A DNA stretch of 64,000 nt from Sclerurus mexicanus (GCA_013396755.1 VWZF01002534.1:1288764-1352763), one strand, 5' to 3'; counted from the first letter of the stretch, positions 13,201-26,256 are shown. A program made the numbers and translations. Notes: a model not told the origin generated them from the sequence alone.

Positions 13201-15894
13201 GGAGGATCTGAGGTGGTGGACAGCAATTAATTCCATTGTCTCCTCCTTTTGCCCTCTGTTGTCAGTGAAAGCCTCCAATTCTCCACCCTCCAAAATTAGA
13301 GACAAATACAAATAACAGCTGCTGCTTCTGCTGCTCTGAATAATTCATGGCAGCTCGGTTTCAGGTTTGTAATGGTATTTAAATCCTGCAACACATGGAG
13401 AAGGACAGTTCCAGTGCAGGATTCCTTGAGTTTCAAGGTACAGAATGGAAAGACATTTGGGACATAATTGTTTCTAACGGGGAGCCTTTGAGCTCATGCT
13501 GAGATGCAGAGTCAGGAACCATTCCCTGGAAAGACTTCAGCTGACAGAGAATTTGTATGTAACGTGTATTTGAAAACATTCAAAACCCCAGCAAACTGAT
13601 TTCTGACTTATCTGGAAGTGGCTGCATTGAAAGGCTGACATGGGAACCTGGGCTTTGATTCCTCCCCCGGTTCTGGAGCTGATGGAAAAACCATCAAAAT
13701 TACTGCCAGCTGAAAATTTTTCAATTAACTCTATTTAGTGTATGGAAATTGAAACGGTTCATAGAACAAATGGGACAAATCACCTGAGGGAACGTGGCAT
13801 TTCTCATCTTTGATGTCACCACCAAAACAGAGACTCGCTCCAGTCCTGCTTGCCTGCAAAACTCTACCCAGACTTCAGAGCCAAGGTTTCAGCCCTTCCT
13901 TTTCCCCTCCCACCTGGCAGCTGGTGCACCAGACAGCAACTGGCTCCAGCATAAACAAAATTTCAAATTAAAAATAATGAGCTGCATGCGTGTAACTCAT
14001 TTTGGGTTTGAGTTAATTGTCCCTAATTTATGCAGCTGAAGTGCCTTCAAGTTTCCTCTGATTAAAGGCTACCATATTGGACTTGTCAGGGAATTCATTT
14101 GATACTGCATTAAAAGAGCTATAAAGTATTCCTGAACAATATTGATGCTTTCCTCCTTAAACTGTTCAATAAAGAATGAAATGCACCTGATGTGAGGACA
14201 GGTTGAGAACTTTAACATGAGTGAGAAATTAATCAGGCTAGAATATATTTTTCTTAAAATATACATACAAAATATGTTTACAAATCTACAGGGAGTGTGC
14301 TGAGGGAGTGCATGCAGAGAACCCCTGCTTTATTCAGAGTGGAATTCTGGGTCTTCAAAGTCAGCAGAAACACCACTAAATAAATCTCCATCAAAACAAA
14401 GTTATTGTGAAATACGACAGAAACATCAAAAAGAGCGGCTCAGGCGTCATTTTCAGTGACTCCTCTTCACCAGCATCAATCCCTGATTCAGAAAATCACT
14501 CTAAGCAGAACATCTGACTTGCAGCACGTGCTTAGGCACCCTTCCTGTCTGATGTTTTCTGCTGAATCCATGGAATTAATGATCCACGTGCTGGGATGTG
14601 CAAAGTGATGGAATCAGGGAAAGATCCAAACCACCTTCTATTTTTAGCTCAGGTCCCCCAAAAAATTCTAGTAAGAACCAATTACATGTCAATGTCCTCT
14701 CTGTTATTGTGAGTCATTCCCTTTATCCTCTCTCAGCTAATCATGACCAAATTTGACCCCCGAACGTGTTCAAGTCATTCATTACAGCCAAGTATCTCTG
14801 AGCATCCTCCAAGTCATTGTGGCCACGCTGGTTCCAGCGGGTGGACTGGGACACTAGAGTTCCCCTCTCGGTCCTGGCACAGGAATTTCCATCAGAGCTC
14901 CACTCCTATCACACCCAAAGAGTTGAAAATCAAACTTCCTCAACTCCAAGCGCTCAGAGAGCTCAATCTTTCCTTTGGAGCTTGGGCTGGAGTGGGGAGA
15001 GGCAACTCCTCTCTTTGTGCTCTGCTGGTAAAAGGCAAGTCCGTGTAATGACAGCAGGAAAAGGAGCTTCTGCAGAGGAACCAGGGAAAGCTGCTCTGGC
15101 ACAATCAATGCACTGTTCAGAGCCCGAGGGCAAAATGTTCTTACAAGCACACAGGGGATGCTGACACAGACAACCAGCACTCCTGGAACGGGAGGGAGGC
15201 TCTTGGATCAGGAACACGTGAAGGGAAGAATTTTGATTGAGGGTAGAGGGATGGTAATTACCACTGATCAAGTAACAACAAACCATCTCACCTGATAGTT
15301 TGGTTTGTTTGTTTAAAATAAAGACAGGATTTTGGTTGGGGAAAAATTACAGCTAACTGTAAATTATAGATAAAATAGTGCCTTTTAACATCTTTATTTT
15401 CCAGACAAAAGGAATGTCAAGGAGAAAGGGAATGTTGGCAGTATTTCTGCCTGGAAACCCTGGTCTTTTCAAGAGCTGGAGTACTTTGTCCTGTTCTGAA
15501 GTGCATGACTGAAGGCCACAGAACTGATCAAGACATTAAATAAATCAGTTTCATCATTTATAGTCTTAGAAGCTGAATTTAGGAGAAAGCCAAGACGTGG
15601 CCTGATCACTGACACGCATCAAGTCATGGAAATAAACTGGAGAGGGGAGAACTTTTGGCTTTGCTGGCAAAGATTTAAGTAGCTCTGGGAAGAGAGGAGG
15701 CAAATTGAATGCAGAGATCAGGAGGCGAATTCCATGCAAAGCTCAGGTGTATTTTTAAAAGGATCCCCTAAGGCAACTCCGAATCCTAAAGTGTTTTGTT
15801 GGAGGGAATGATGGGCTGACTAATCATGGAGAATTGTATGAATGGCAATGGTAAACATTTAGAGAACAAGCTTGGAGCAATCAGAATCACTCAG
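10236..15894. other. Unique noncoding DNA
   Basis: I find no gene or known transposon. Visible small features are TTGATT and AATCAA as an inverted pair at 10340-10345 and 10354-10359, an inverted pair AATCATT/AATGATT at 12459-12465 and 12473-12479, and an A-rich tract at 12090-12127. Open frames reach about 115 codons (14817-15164, plus) but overlap others on the same and opposite strands and are not recognisable. Confidence 0.55.
12090..12127 (+). repeat. A-rich tract with 17-A run
   Basis: An A-rich stretch ends in an uninterrupted run of 17 A at 12109-12125. It could be the tail of an old retroposed sequence, but I recognise no retroposed body upstream and see no target-site duplication around it, so I call it simple sequence only. 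Confidence 0.8.
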
Positions 15895-15960
15895 CCCTTC
15901 GAAGGGAAAATCATTTTGACAGGGAAATGAATTTTCGGGGGATGTTTCATTTTGACTTCT

Positions 15961-16036
15961 TCTAAATGGAATGTTTTGACTTTTCATTTAGAATTACAGG
16001 TGTTTCTCTTTGAATTAATCAATTTTTCAAAGAGAA
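15961..16036. repeat. Two adjacent short stem-loops
   Basis: The left inverted repeat is perfect over 8 bp: tctaaatg at 15961-15968 pairs with catttaga at 15985-15992 across a 16-nt loop. The right one is perfect over 10 bp: ttctctttga at 16004-16013 pairs with tcaaagagaa at 16027-16036 across a 13-nt loop. They stand 11 bp apart. Individual stems of this size are expected by chance in AT-rich DNA; the pairing of two is what stands out. No transposon ends or target duplications are evident. Confidence 0.5.
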
Positions 16037-19000
16037 GCAACACAATAACAAATATTTCATCTTGAATAAACTTTTTCAATGACAATTTTCCACGTTCTTT
16101 TGCCAGAAGGAAAAAAAAATAAAATTAATTATAGAAACCAAGTCAGCATGAAATCAGTTCACCCCTTCCCCACTTTGCCACGTTCCCTGGCACACTCACG
16201 TACCCAAGGACATGAAATGTGTAATGAAAATATTTTTAAAAATATCATTAAATTCGTATTTTAAAAGTGGTGGTAGAAATAAGGTAAAGATGGATTATTT
16301 GTGGGTCAACCTGTCTTTGCAGACCTTGGGGAGCATGAGAAAGTCCTCAGGATCCCTTGTGCTTGTTATAGTTCTGCAGAAGGACACATTATACCAAATC
16401 TCCTGATTCAGGATTAATGCAAGTTATCCAGGTAAAATCTCCTCTCTCATGAAAGGCTGGGCAATCCCAGCAGGTTAAATGAGGTGTTTTTCATGCTTAA
16501 AATGGGGACATAACCCAGCTCTCCTTCAATCTGCTCCAGTGCCAGGCACTCCGAAGTGCTACTGAAGTGATTCCCACTGAGGCACTCAGGACTCCACACC
16601 ACTTATTAACCCTTTCCAAGCCCAAGCCCTGGAGTATCTGACACAATTCACCCCAAAATGTTCTTGAGGTGAGAACCCCACACGATGGTTTGGGTTTTTT
16701 CCTAAAGGGCACAAAAGGGACAAGTTCAAAGTCCAGAGACTGAAGATTCCAGGTCATCCATGTAGTACAATAAAGATGCTAAAGGTGAAAATCATCGTAA
16801 TTTCTACTTGTAGAGTTTGTGGGGGGGTTTTTTGTTGTTATTTATTTTTGTGAAAGCCTCACCCAAAAGGTAATAATCCCTATACATCCCATTTTCAGGT
16901 GGAAAACACTGACCCTTGTATTAGACTCCCCAGAGCTGCTGAGCCAGAGGGGCAACTTTGCCTCCCTTCTCTTGGTGACCTTGCGGTGATTCCAAACCCA
17001 AACCACCTCCATGGAAGCGAGAAGGAAAAGTTTAGCTCCAGGCTCTCCCAGTCCATGAAATGTTTATTGTTTCCTCTCCAATTTCTTTCAAACCGTTCTG
17101 CACATCTGCAGCACGTAATCAAATCTACTTTTCATTATGCGGCTCTACCTCAGCACATCCCCTGTGCTCGGCAGGAAAATTGAGATTAAAAAGGAGAAGA
17201 GAAGAGCCAAACAAAGCACAGTGCTCTCAGGGAGACCAGGGAGTAAGGGGTTTGTTTATTAGCTTTAAGCTCCATGTAAATTACACAGAGGGATTATATC
17301 CAAGAGTCTTAAAATCCTGAATTCTAATGAAGGCCAACCGTACTTCCTGGTAAATTAAGACATCAAAAATTGCCATTTCAGAAGCAGATTTGTAAACGTT
17401 TTTGATGGTTCCATTAAAAACTACATAAAATACCAGGCAGAACGAGCAAGGAAATATTCACCAAAATACCCCGTGTTCCATGAGCATTAATCCATGTCAA
17501 CCAGGACTCTTCATCACATAAAAGCCACCTATTCAGGCAACCTCTCTGTCTTAAATATTTCAAATATTACCTCAGTCTGCTGACACCATTACACCACATC
17601 AGTGATCCTGCGATTCTGTCATTCTGTAACTCCAAAGTCTCAATCAAGCAACAAGTGTCTCACACAAGCAGAGTTTCTTCCTCTCTGGAAACACCTGCCC
17701 TGTCTTTCCCGAGCGAGAGTCTGTTCCTCAGCCCTTGGGACACCCCCAGTGCCCCAGCCTGAAATGTCCCGTGCCAGCCATGAAGGGGCAGCCTGTGCTG
17801 GCTCCAGATGGTACCCGTGACCCTGAACACCTCCAGAGAGCTTCAGCTTTGCTTGGTGCTCTTTAATCCATGCCTATTAATCCTCAGGAGTGACTTGTAA
17901 TTCAACTATGCCATTAGAGCTCAGAGCCCAGATCTGATTGCTCTGCATGATCTTTCAGGAGAGGAGGAACTCAATCAGGACTATTTGGATAAGGCAGAGC
18001 CTGTCCGAGCAGCCCAGCAGAGCTGTGGTGCTGCAGGGGGGGGCTCACCATGGCAATCCCAGCAGGAATGTTGGTGTCTGCTGGCAGCGGGAGCCTCCAG
18101 ACAGGTAAATCCAAAGGATGGGCTGCATTCCTCTCAGCTGTCTGTCCTCCGGGGGCTTGGAAGTGTACTGGGCTGATCTGTGTAACCCCTGAGCATGCAA
18201 GGGGTAAAAAATGAAGTGTGTAAGAGGTGTCCTGTGTTATCTTCTCTCACCGCTCCCTTGAAGTGATTGCGAGGGCTGGCAGCTCCTCCAGCACTTTGTT
18301 CTCTTCCTGGGGGTGGCATTTCAAGGGGACCTTAGTGTCCTGTTTTCCTTCACTCTGTACCATCCCCTCCAGGTTGGGCACCACAGTTCCCACGGTCTCC
18401 CCTCCCCTGTGATGGTTCCCCTGGCAGATTTCTGAGTTAGATGCCAAGGAAATGCTGTGCCCAGAAAGCCCCAGAGCTGCAAAGAGAGAGCTTTCAGTCT
18501 CCTCCCTGCTCCCCACCCCTGGAAGGCAGAGGAGCAGCACCGAGCAGACCCTCCTGCAGCTGAGGACAAGCTCTGTCACAATTCCTGTGCGGATTCAGAT
18601 CATGCAAAGAGAAATTCAATAATAAATAGGTACGAAAAACAGCCCTGGACTGTTATGTGATCTCACAGCTCTGGGCACGTGGGCTGCAAAGATTCATTAA
18701 AGGAAAGGTGTTTTGTCCACTCTGCATAGAGAGGAAAAAGAAATAGAGTATCTCAAGTTTTCCTTAACTATTTAGTAAGACTTTTTTGACCAGAGGCAGA
18801 TTCACTGTTTAAAGAAAAAGAAGAAAAAACGAAAAAAGGCAGCCCATAATCTCCCAAGAATTTTGGTGACATTACTGCTCTGAAAACGTTTCTTGTTGCG
18901 TATTTCGCTAGCAAAGGAAAATAATACCCTCCGTTATATCAAACACATTGTGAAATCTTCCGAGTGGAAGCTTTTCTGCTGTTCCCCTTAACAAGGCACT

Positions 19001-22000
19001 GTCACTTTGGCAAGGGAATCACTGTTCCCCTGAAATGTCTCCTTTTTCAAATGACAGACACTGCCAAGACTCGTGGAACAGTGAAAGAGCAAAGGCTTGT
19101 TGGCATCTCAGTGTGTCTCACCCCACCCACGCAGAGCAGAGAAGAGAAGCCACTCAAGTCTTGCCATTTGGACACATTTCCCTCCAAAACCTTGAGAAGA
19201 GGGGGATGGATCTGAGCACGAACTGCAGCGCAGGGTGAGAAAAGTGGACTTGGCTCAGGTGACTTGGATGGGGCTGGTGCCTTAAAGAGCATTTCTGCAA
19301 TTAGTTACTAACAACACCAGCACTAGGGTAGACACTGAGAGGTAAGAGAGAGGAAATAAGAATCCAACAAGTTCCAGCTCTTTAAAAAATACTGCTCAAA
19401 TATTCAAATACAAAACAAGGCGCCATCCTTGTGAGATAAAGCAAATCATGGTAATTTTCTTGGGCTGGTTAATTACAAACATGTGGGACTGCAAAAGAGA
19501 AAAGCAAAATTAAGTTTTAATTAAAGATATGAGGCAGCTGATGATAGTCAATGATAAAAATTGATAATTAAATAATACTGTAATTATTATTAATTGCTTC
19601 CCTGACTGTTCTTCTCTATCTGATCATTTCAATGAACCCTTCAGGATCTGTTTTTCTCTTTAGTCTGTCTGTTCATTGTGGTCTTTGAAGTCTTCCTGAT
19701 GTTCTCTGTTTCTCAGTAAAACTCAAGGGCAAAACTCACCCTTAATAAAAACCCAATGAAGCAAAATGTAATTAAATTTCACTGGTGCCAACAGCATTAA
19801 AATGGAGATGAAATTTCACATTCAAATCATCAGCTGAGCAAATCTCAGGTACGAACTGGAACTTACACCCCAAAGGTCCCTCAGATTTTCCTGCGGAACA
19901 GCAAGGAAAGGCTGCAATAAATGGATGAAAGCAGGGTGGAAACAGAAGCTTGTGCTGTTTTCCCTTTGGGAAAAATAAGGGCTTCTTTTCATTTTACCAG
20001 TGGGTTTCTGAAGATTTTAATTCTGATTGCTGAGAATATAATTTCTGAATCTTATGAACCTGAAGTTTAAGGCAGTAACATCCTTCATTGTGTGGTAAAT
20101 TGATAAATATAGAATAATCCCAGTTAGACACATGCACTGCCTCATTTACCACACCAGTACCTGAGTCGAGGACAGCTACAAAAAGGAAAAGGGGAAGCCA
20201 AAAGGAGACTAAAAACATTTGCAGGAAAATTATCCTTGGATCCAACTCAAACCCACAATCGGCACCAAACACACACAGGAGAACCTGGAGATCCCAGAGG
20301 AGTGGTTTAGGCTAAACTTTATAATTATGTACAGGAAAAAAAAGGTTCCTTACACCCCTGTGTTCCTTTGTTTGTGCCTTTCTTTCCTACAGGAACAACC
20401 CCACAAGTCCATGTGTGCTACAAATCCATTTACCAGAGTTTGCCCATAAAACCAAAGCATTGGCTGTGGTTCGCACAGTTTCCCCTCCCCAACACAAACC
20501 CAAATGCAAGCAAACAGCCAGAGAGTTTTCAGCCACAAGCTCCCAATGTATTTCTCACTTCATAAAACTACTTTCCTGAGGTTACAAAGCACAAACAGCC
20601 CGAGGAAAACCACGCTAGGTTTTATTTGGAGCGCTTTTCTCCTTAACAAAATTAGTAGCAGATTTCATGTCATTTTGTATCAGGGGAAAATGAAATCCAT
20701 TTGGCGCCGTTCAACCATTGCCTGTCGTAAACCAGAGAACAGTCTGGCAATCTGTATTTAATCAGTTTGATTCAATTTGCTTTACAGTGAAATCAGTTTG
20801 TTATTGTCATTATCCAAGAGGGTGGCTCTGCTCATAAAAGGTATTTAACCATCCACAACCCCCTGGCACCGTTTATTGCCAGAAACACTGTCAAGCGATG
20901 CCAAGAGTCATCTTGGCTGTGCAGGGCATGGTAAGTGGGTTATTACATTTGATTGTGTCTCAGGAGGTGCCATCAGTACCCATAATAACACTGCTGCTTT
21001 CCATAATGAATAGAAAATAACTCGTCCCGTGGCTCTGGCTGCAATATTCCTCTGCTCCGAGGGAGTCCCTGCCGGGCAGAGAGGGCTCAGCAGAGGAAAA
21101 CCAGCGGAAACTAAACCAGCGGGAAGCAGGTTCACGTTTGTCACCTGTCGCTCATTACCCTCTGAAATGAAGGCACAAAGCTCTTTGAGGAAAGCAAAGT
21201 GCATCTTTACCACAAGTGGAGACCCACTTGAAAATTTACCAAGTGGCTGGGTTTGGTCATGCATCCTACAGGGATTGGCAATTCCCACCCTCTTTTCCAA
21301 GAGGGACTTGAACTCTCTTCCATTCAGCTCAGAAGGGAGCAGGACTGTTTCATCTGTGCTGCTGATGTTCTTCAGAGCTTCATTTGAAATTCTTTTTCAA
21401 AATGTGGGCTTGCAGATCTCTCATGTATGGGCACATTCACAACCAGATCTGGAAAAAGCTGTATTTGGTGACTGCACTATTTTTGTCTGTGGTACTGCTT
21501 AAGAAATACATAGATAAAAACTGCTCAAGACTTTAAAAAGTCCTGGTTGAAGCAGCAAATCTCCTCCTGATGCCACCCACCTATCTGGCCCTCCTCTTTT
21601 AAATGTAAGTCTTCAACCTGGGAGGTGCAGTGGCTACACAATGTATTCTGCAAGAATTACCTCAGAAAGGTTCCTGCCTCTAGATCCCAATTTTTGTTTC
21701 CAGACAAGCAACAACATCCCATATTACTTTTCTAAACAACTTGCATACTGGTAACTTTCCATTCTTCCTTTAGAGACAAAGGAGAATGCTTTTGCCTTTT
21801 ACTTTATTTTTTTTTTTAATAAACTGCCCTTTTTTTCACTTCTAATAGTTTGATAAAAGCACTTGATTTTCCCTGGCAACAACAAAACTCAGGCTTGGTT
21901 CCAGTTTCCTCACAAGGTGCCATTTCTGTTGTTTGCTGCTGGTTTTAACACGGCCCTGGATGCCCCCCAGAATTCTGACAAGCAGAATTCAGCAGCACAG

Positions 22001-23204
22001 GGAACACCAAGTGCTTCCATTTGTCTTACTTACTTTGGCTTTCAGTGCTAAAAACTAAACCACAGGCAAAAAGCAGCTTGAAAGAAGTTCTCCTCACCAG
22101 CAGCAGCAGCATCAAGGTGGACTGTGGGCACACATTCTGTGCCCACATCTGTACCCAGTGCCTGCAGTGGTCACAGCTCAGAGCCCTCAGCACTAACCAG
22201 ACCTCCCCACTGATGCCAAGAGGAAGGAGCTGTCCCAAAGCCAGTTTTGGGATCTCTAAACAGCAGCTGAGATCTTTTCAAAGCATCTTCCCAGCTCTGA
22301 GCAACTCCTTTACTTCTCCACAGCGCTCAGGCTGTCGATAGGTCTCTGCCACAACTTGTCCTGAGGAACCACTCCTGCCAGCAACAAAATTGGCTTCTTA
22401 ATCTTTAAATACAGGAGGAGCACGGGGTGTTTCTTTGGGCAGCAATCACATGCTGAAATCCAAGCTGTTGAGGCTTCTTGGCTTTCAAGGCTGACTGAAG
22501 TATTAGCCCCATGTGCTGCTCTGGCTTGTTCTAACCAGTCAGAACAGAAGGAAATGTGGAATTAATGCTAAAAGCTGTTAAAGTCTCCCTGCCGCTCCTT
22601 GGCTGTGCTTTCATTGAACACACAGGTACAAAGTGAGCAGGAAATGTTTTGGTGACACCACCATGAAGCGAAACAGCAGCAATGGCTCTGGTTCAGCTGC
22701 TGGCTGGGACATGGAGAAGCTGCTGCTGTCAATGGCTTAAATTTTCTTTCTGTGCTCCAGCTTTGGGTAATTCCAGTGGAAATGGGGAGCAAATCCAGCC
22801 TCAGAGTCCTGTGTGCCAAACAGCAGTGCTAATGATCTGCTGCAAAATCCGTTCCTCACTCTGTTTCAGCTTAATTTGAGGAGGAGGGGGATTCATTAGG
22901 GAAGGGGCTGCAGCACAGTGGCAGTCAGGAAGTTTTGCCTCTGACCTGTGTGCTTGGCAAAATTAGAACTGAGTCTGCCCAAAAGGCTGCTCTGGGGCTC
23001 TTGGCAGATTTGCTCAGGTACTCACTCTGATGCTTTCCTTTGGCGCTGTATTTTGAGGTGGATATGACACACTAAATGTTGGGGCAGTGATTCAGGGTGG
23101 GGTTTCATCTGGTTGGGGTGGTTTGGTTCTCACCAAACTCTCTGACAGTAACCAAGTAAAGCATGAGAGTTTTAAACTTCCCAAGGTCAAGGGAAATTTA
23201 TATT
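16037..23204. other. Unique noncoding DNA
   Basis: There is no supported gene. A 16-bp AT palindrome lies at 16230-16245. G runs occur at about 16820 and 18036-18043 (eight G). A good splice-acceptor-like site ends at 20392 ('ctttctttcctacag') but has no matching donor nearby. The part at 20620-20850 looks like conserved regulatory DNA and has an E2F-type TTTGGCGC at 20700-20707. A perfect 10-bp stem with a 5-nt loop sits at 22123-22147. The 157-codon frame at 21029-21502 is not recognisable. Confidence 0.55.
21807..21817 (+). repeat. Poly(T) run, 11 nt
   Basis: An uninterrupted 11-T run lies in a wider T-rich stretch, with another run of seven T about 13 bp downstream. This is simple sequence. 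Confidence 0.8.
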
Positions 23205-23264
23205 CATAGAATCACAGAAGAGAATCACAGCATCACTAGAGGTTGGAAAAGCCCTCTGAGGTGG
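23205..23264 (-). mobile_element. CR1 LINE extreme 3' end
   Basis: A very short CR1 remnant in minus orientation. On the plus strand it shows the terminal repeat as 'catagaatcacagaagagaatcacag', followed by 'actagaggttggaaaagccc' and 'tctgaggtggagctcag', which matches the reverse complement of the CR1 3' terminus. About 60 bp are recognisable; after that the match is lost within GC-rich sequence that may be decayed CR1 or unrelated. It is a dead copy. Confidence 0.8.
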
Positions 23265-23923
23265 AGCTCAGCCTGTGGAGGAGGTGGGACAAAGGGGTGG
23301 CACCCCAGGCTCGGGGGAGAAGGCTCTGCCCTACAAAGCTCCTATAACCTTAAAGATGACAAAACCAACACGACATCTCCTACTGGCCATTTCTGCCCGT
23401 CTCTTTTATTCCCAAAGGTCAACAACCCGAGGGTCCTTTTTGTGCTTGGGAAGGGATTCCCCCTCCTGTCCAACCAAGGCTTGGTCCCATCAGCAGACAG
23501 ACCTTTTCCTCAAAGCCCTCAACACCACACATTTATTTTCTATATCACACTTGGCACCCTGTTGACCTTTTCCCACCGAGGCAAGGCAAGAATTATTTTG
23601 CTTTGCTGGATATTAAAACAAACAAATAAAAACCCAATAAATATCACCAGGCAAATATAAGCAACAAGGTGAGAAGTCAGAAGAGCGTGTAATGCAAATC
23701 ATTTCTCTCAAAGAAATATGTGCCTTTCTCAGAACAAGAAACTTCTGTGCCATAAATTAGCTGGGGATTGGCAGCTGGAGCCTTGTTTAGTGGCAGGTTT
23801 ACATGACAACCACAGTTAATGGCCTGAAAGAAATGACTGAGCCGAGCAGAATTTTCTGAGAAAATCAATCAAATTGAACATTTGCTACCGTGCATTCTAA
23901 GGCAGGTAAAATTAAAAATAAAA
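23265..23923. other. Unique noncoding DNA up to the gap
   Basis: I see no gene. The 165-codon plus-strand frame at 23163-23660 begins before the CR1 remnant and runs through it, so it is not a credible coding sequence. The last bases before the gap are A-rich. Confidence 0.5.
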
Positions 23924-24409
23924 NNNNNNNNNNNNNNNNNNNNNNNNNNNNNNNNNNNNNNNNNNNNNNNNNNNNNNNNNNNNNNNNNNNNNNNNNNNNN
24001 NNNNNNNNNNNNNNNNNNNNNNNNNNNNNNNNNNNNNNNNNNNNNNNNNNNNNNNNNNNNNNNNNNNNNNNNNNNNNNNNNNNNNNNNNNNNNNNNNNNN
24101 NNNNNNNNNNNNNNNNNNNNNNNNNNNNNNNNNNNNNNNNNNNNNNNNNNNNNNNNNNNNNNNNNNNNNNNNNNNNNNNNNNNNNNNNNNNNNNNNNNNN
24201 NNNNNNNNNNNNNNNNNNNNNNNNNNNNNNNNNNNNNNNNNNNNNNNNNNNNNNNNNNNNNNNNNNNNNNNNNNNNNNNNNNNNNNNNNNNNNNNNNNNN
24301 NNNNNNNNNNNNNNNNNNNNNNNNNNNNNNNNNNNNNNNNNNNNNNNNNNNNNNNNNNNNNNNNNNNNNNNNNNNNNNNNNNNNNNNNNNNNNNNNNNNN
24401 NNNNNNNNN
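23924..24409. other. Assembly gap (486 N)
   Basis: This is an uninterrupted run of 486 unknown bases. The length is not a round number, so it may be an estimated size from paired reads or a map and not a fixed placeholder. The left flank is A-rich (attaaaaataaa). Open frames crossing it are artefacts of reading N as X. Confidence 0.99.
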
Positions 24410-25282
24410 GAAAATGATCATCCTTGGCATTTATTTGGCTGTCAGGCTGAAAAAATAAGACTATTGCAGAGCTGAGGGTAAAAACTTAAGATTTAAAGGG
24501 GTTTAGCAAGTCATCTCCCAAGCTTTGCTTGTGGAGAACAATACCCTTGTGGGTCTAACCAGCACAGACTTCTCCCTGGTGCTGCTCACGTGGATGTGAT
24601 CACCTCTCCTAGGCCAGGCTGTACAAAACTGAAACCAGTTCCTACACACTCCTTATGATTCATGAGTCGTGCCTAATTCACCTGGCAAACTGACTGATAG
24701 GCAGCAAAAATAATCCTGGACCTCCAGTCCTGAGTCTGGCACATTTGGGACTAATATTCACCATTCCTGACGTCCCAGTATGCAAGGGCTTGATGCTGCC
24801 AGAATAATTGCATACAAAGTGTGAAATTTTGGAAGACTGCTGAGGTTTATATGCAGAGTTTTGACAGCACAAAACTTAAAATTAAACTGGCATATCAACA
24901 CTTCTCAGATTTCAAGAGGCTGCTTTTTCTTTCTCTGCAGTACATGTGCCAGAACTTAATAGCCTAAAGTCAAGTTGTTTAAAAAAAAATAAAAATAAAT
25001 CCATGAAGGATTGACAAAATAGGACTTTTAGACCAACATTAAAGTTTTCTAACTGCTCTAATTTTCAAGATTTCAAAGCACGCATCTGATACAGATTTAC
25101 CAGCTGATTTCTAGGTGTGTTGGATAATTTGCCCAGCTCTTTCAGGCTGCAAAGGTCTAACAGCCTGATTCAAGTCTGTGCTTTAAAATCTACACTGAGG
25201 TGCCCGAGAGCAGGAGTTGTCTGCAGTGGACCCAGAACACACTGCACGTAATGCCTCGAGGAGCTTTTAAGTGGTTGGGTGG

Positions 25283-25310
25283 TTCTTCCTTCTCCTCCTC
25301 CTCTCCCTTT
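25283..25310 (+). repeat. Pyrimidine (CTC-rich) tract
   Basis: This is a 28-nt uninterrupted pyrimidine tract containing a (CTC)n core. It is ordinary low-complexity DNA. It could resemble a polypyrimidine tract of an acceptor, but no AG follows closely in a useful context. Confidence 0.75.
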
Positions 25311-26256
25311 GTTCCTTCTCGCCTTCTGCTACAACAGAAACATTTGTCTGTGTAATTGTAACAGTGAAAGGCTGAACATTCTAAAAGGGAAAGTGAGTAG
25401 AAGCATTTCCGAGATAATTGTTTTAAGTGTTCCCTTTTGTATGATAAAGTGGTGGAGTAATTTCATTGGAAGGTCAGAGAGCGCAAAAAAAGGAAGACTA
25501 ACGCAAATAGAAAACTATCAGCAGGGGGTTTTGAAATTGCTACTAATTGAATCTTGGGAGAGGGAAAGGGAAACGTTCCATATTGGTTCGGATAGAGACT
25601 GGAGAACAAGGAGAACAGAGCTGTCTCCATTTCAGGTGGGCACCACTCCATTTCCATACCAGCGCAGGCAAAGGAGGCATTGCGAGCCCGCAGATTTCAG
25701 CCAGCCCTGACTACAGAGTATTAACATTGCAGATGGATCAGCCCCTCATCTCTTTTGTTAATGGACGGAAATGTTTCTCTCAGCGCACATCTCCAACTCC
25801 GAGCCCTTTAACTGAGAGTGTTCGGTGCTCTCTCGCTTGGGAATTCAGTCTCCTGCAGCTCCTGGAGCTGTGGTGACGCAGGAGCTCCCAGGACAACCCA
25901 AATTCAGAGCCAGAACCTCTCAGCACTGCCCAGAAAAGCTTTGACGAGAGTGGTCCAGCTCCATCTCTCTGGCTTTGCACAGGTACAAACATGGTGATAC
26001 CATGAAAACCAGGTGAAAGCTGTTTGGGGGATGGAACAGTCACTCTCAATCTTTCTTTTTAGAAGGTAACTAAGATAAGTCACACAACAGAGCAGCTTCC
26101 TATGACTGAACAAACCCCAAAGGCTTTTCCAGAGGCTGACAGGGCTTTTAAGTTGAGGAAAACACCTTTTGAAACCCATACAACCACCGCACCTGGCACC
26201 TTCCATCGTGTAAAATGCAGAAACCTCTTCAGCCTTCAGTACATGGGCTAAAGAGA

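Noticed and set aside
15895..15906. Perfect 12-bp palindrome cccttcgaaggg
   Set aside because: About sixteen 12-bp palindromes are expected by chance in 64 kb.
20340..20393. Strong splice-acceptor-like tract ending at 20392
   Set aside because: No acceptable donor follows within a normal exon length and the open frame behind it is not recognisable.
23882..24475. Open frames of 172-197 codons around 24 kb
   Set aside because: They are almost entirely unknown residues translated from the N gap.
24915..24941. Strong splice-acceptor-like tract ending at 24940
   Set aside because: An early stop and no donor follow; the tract is probably simple pyrimidine-rich sequence.
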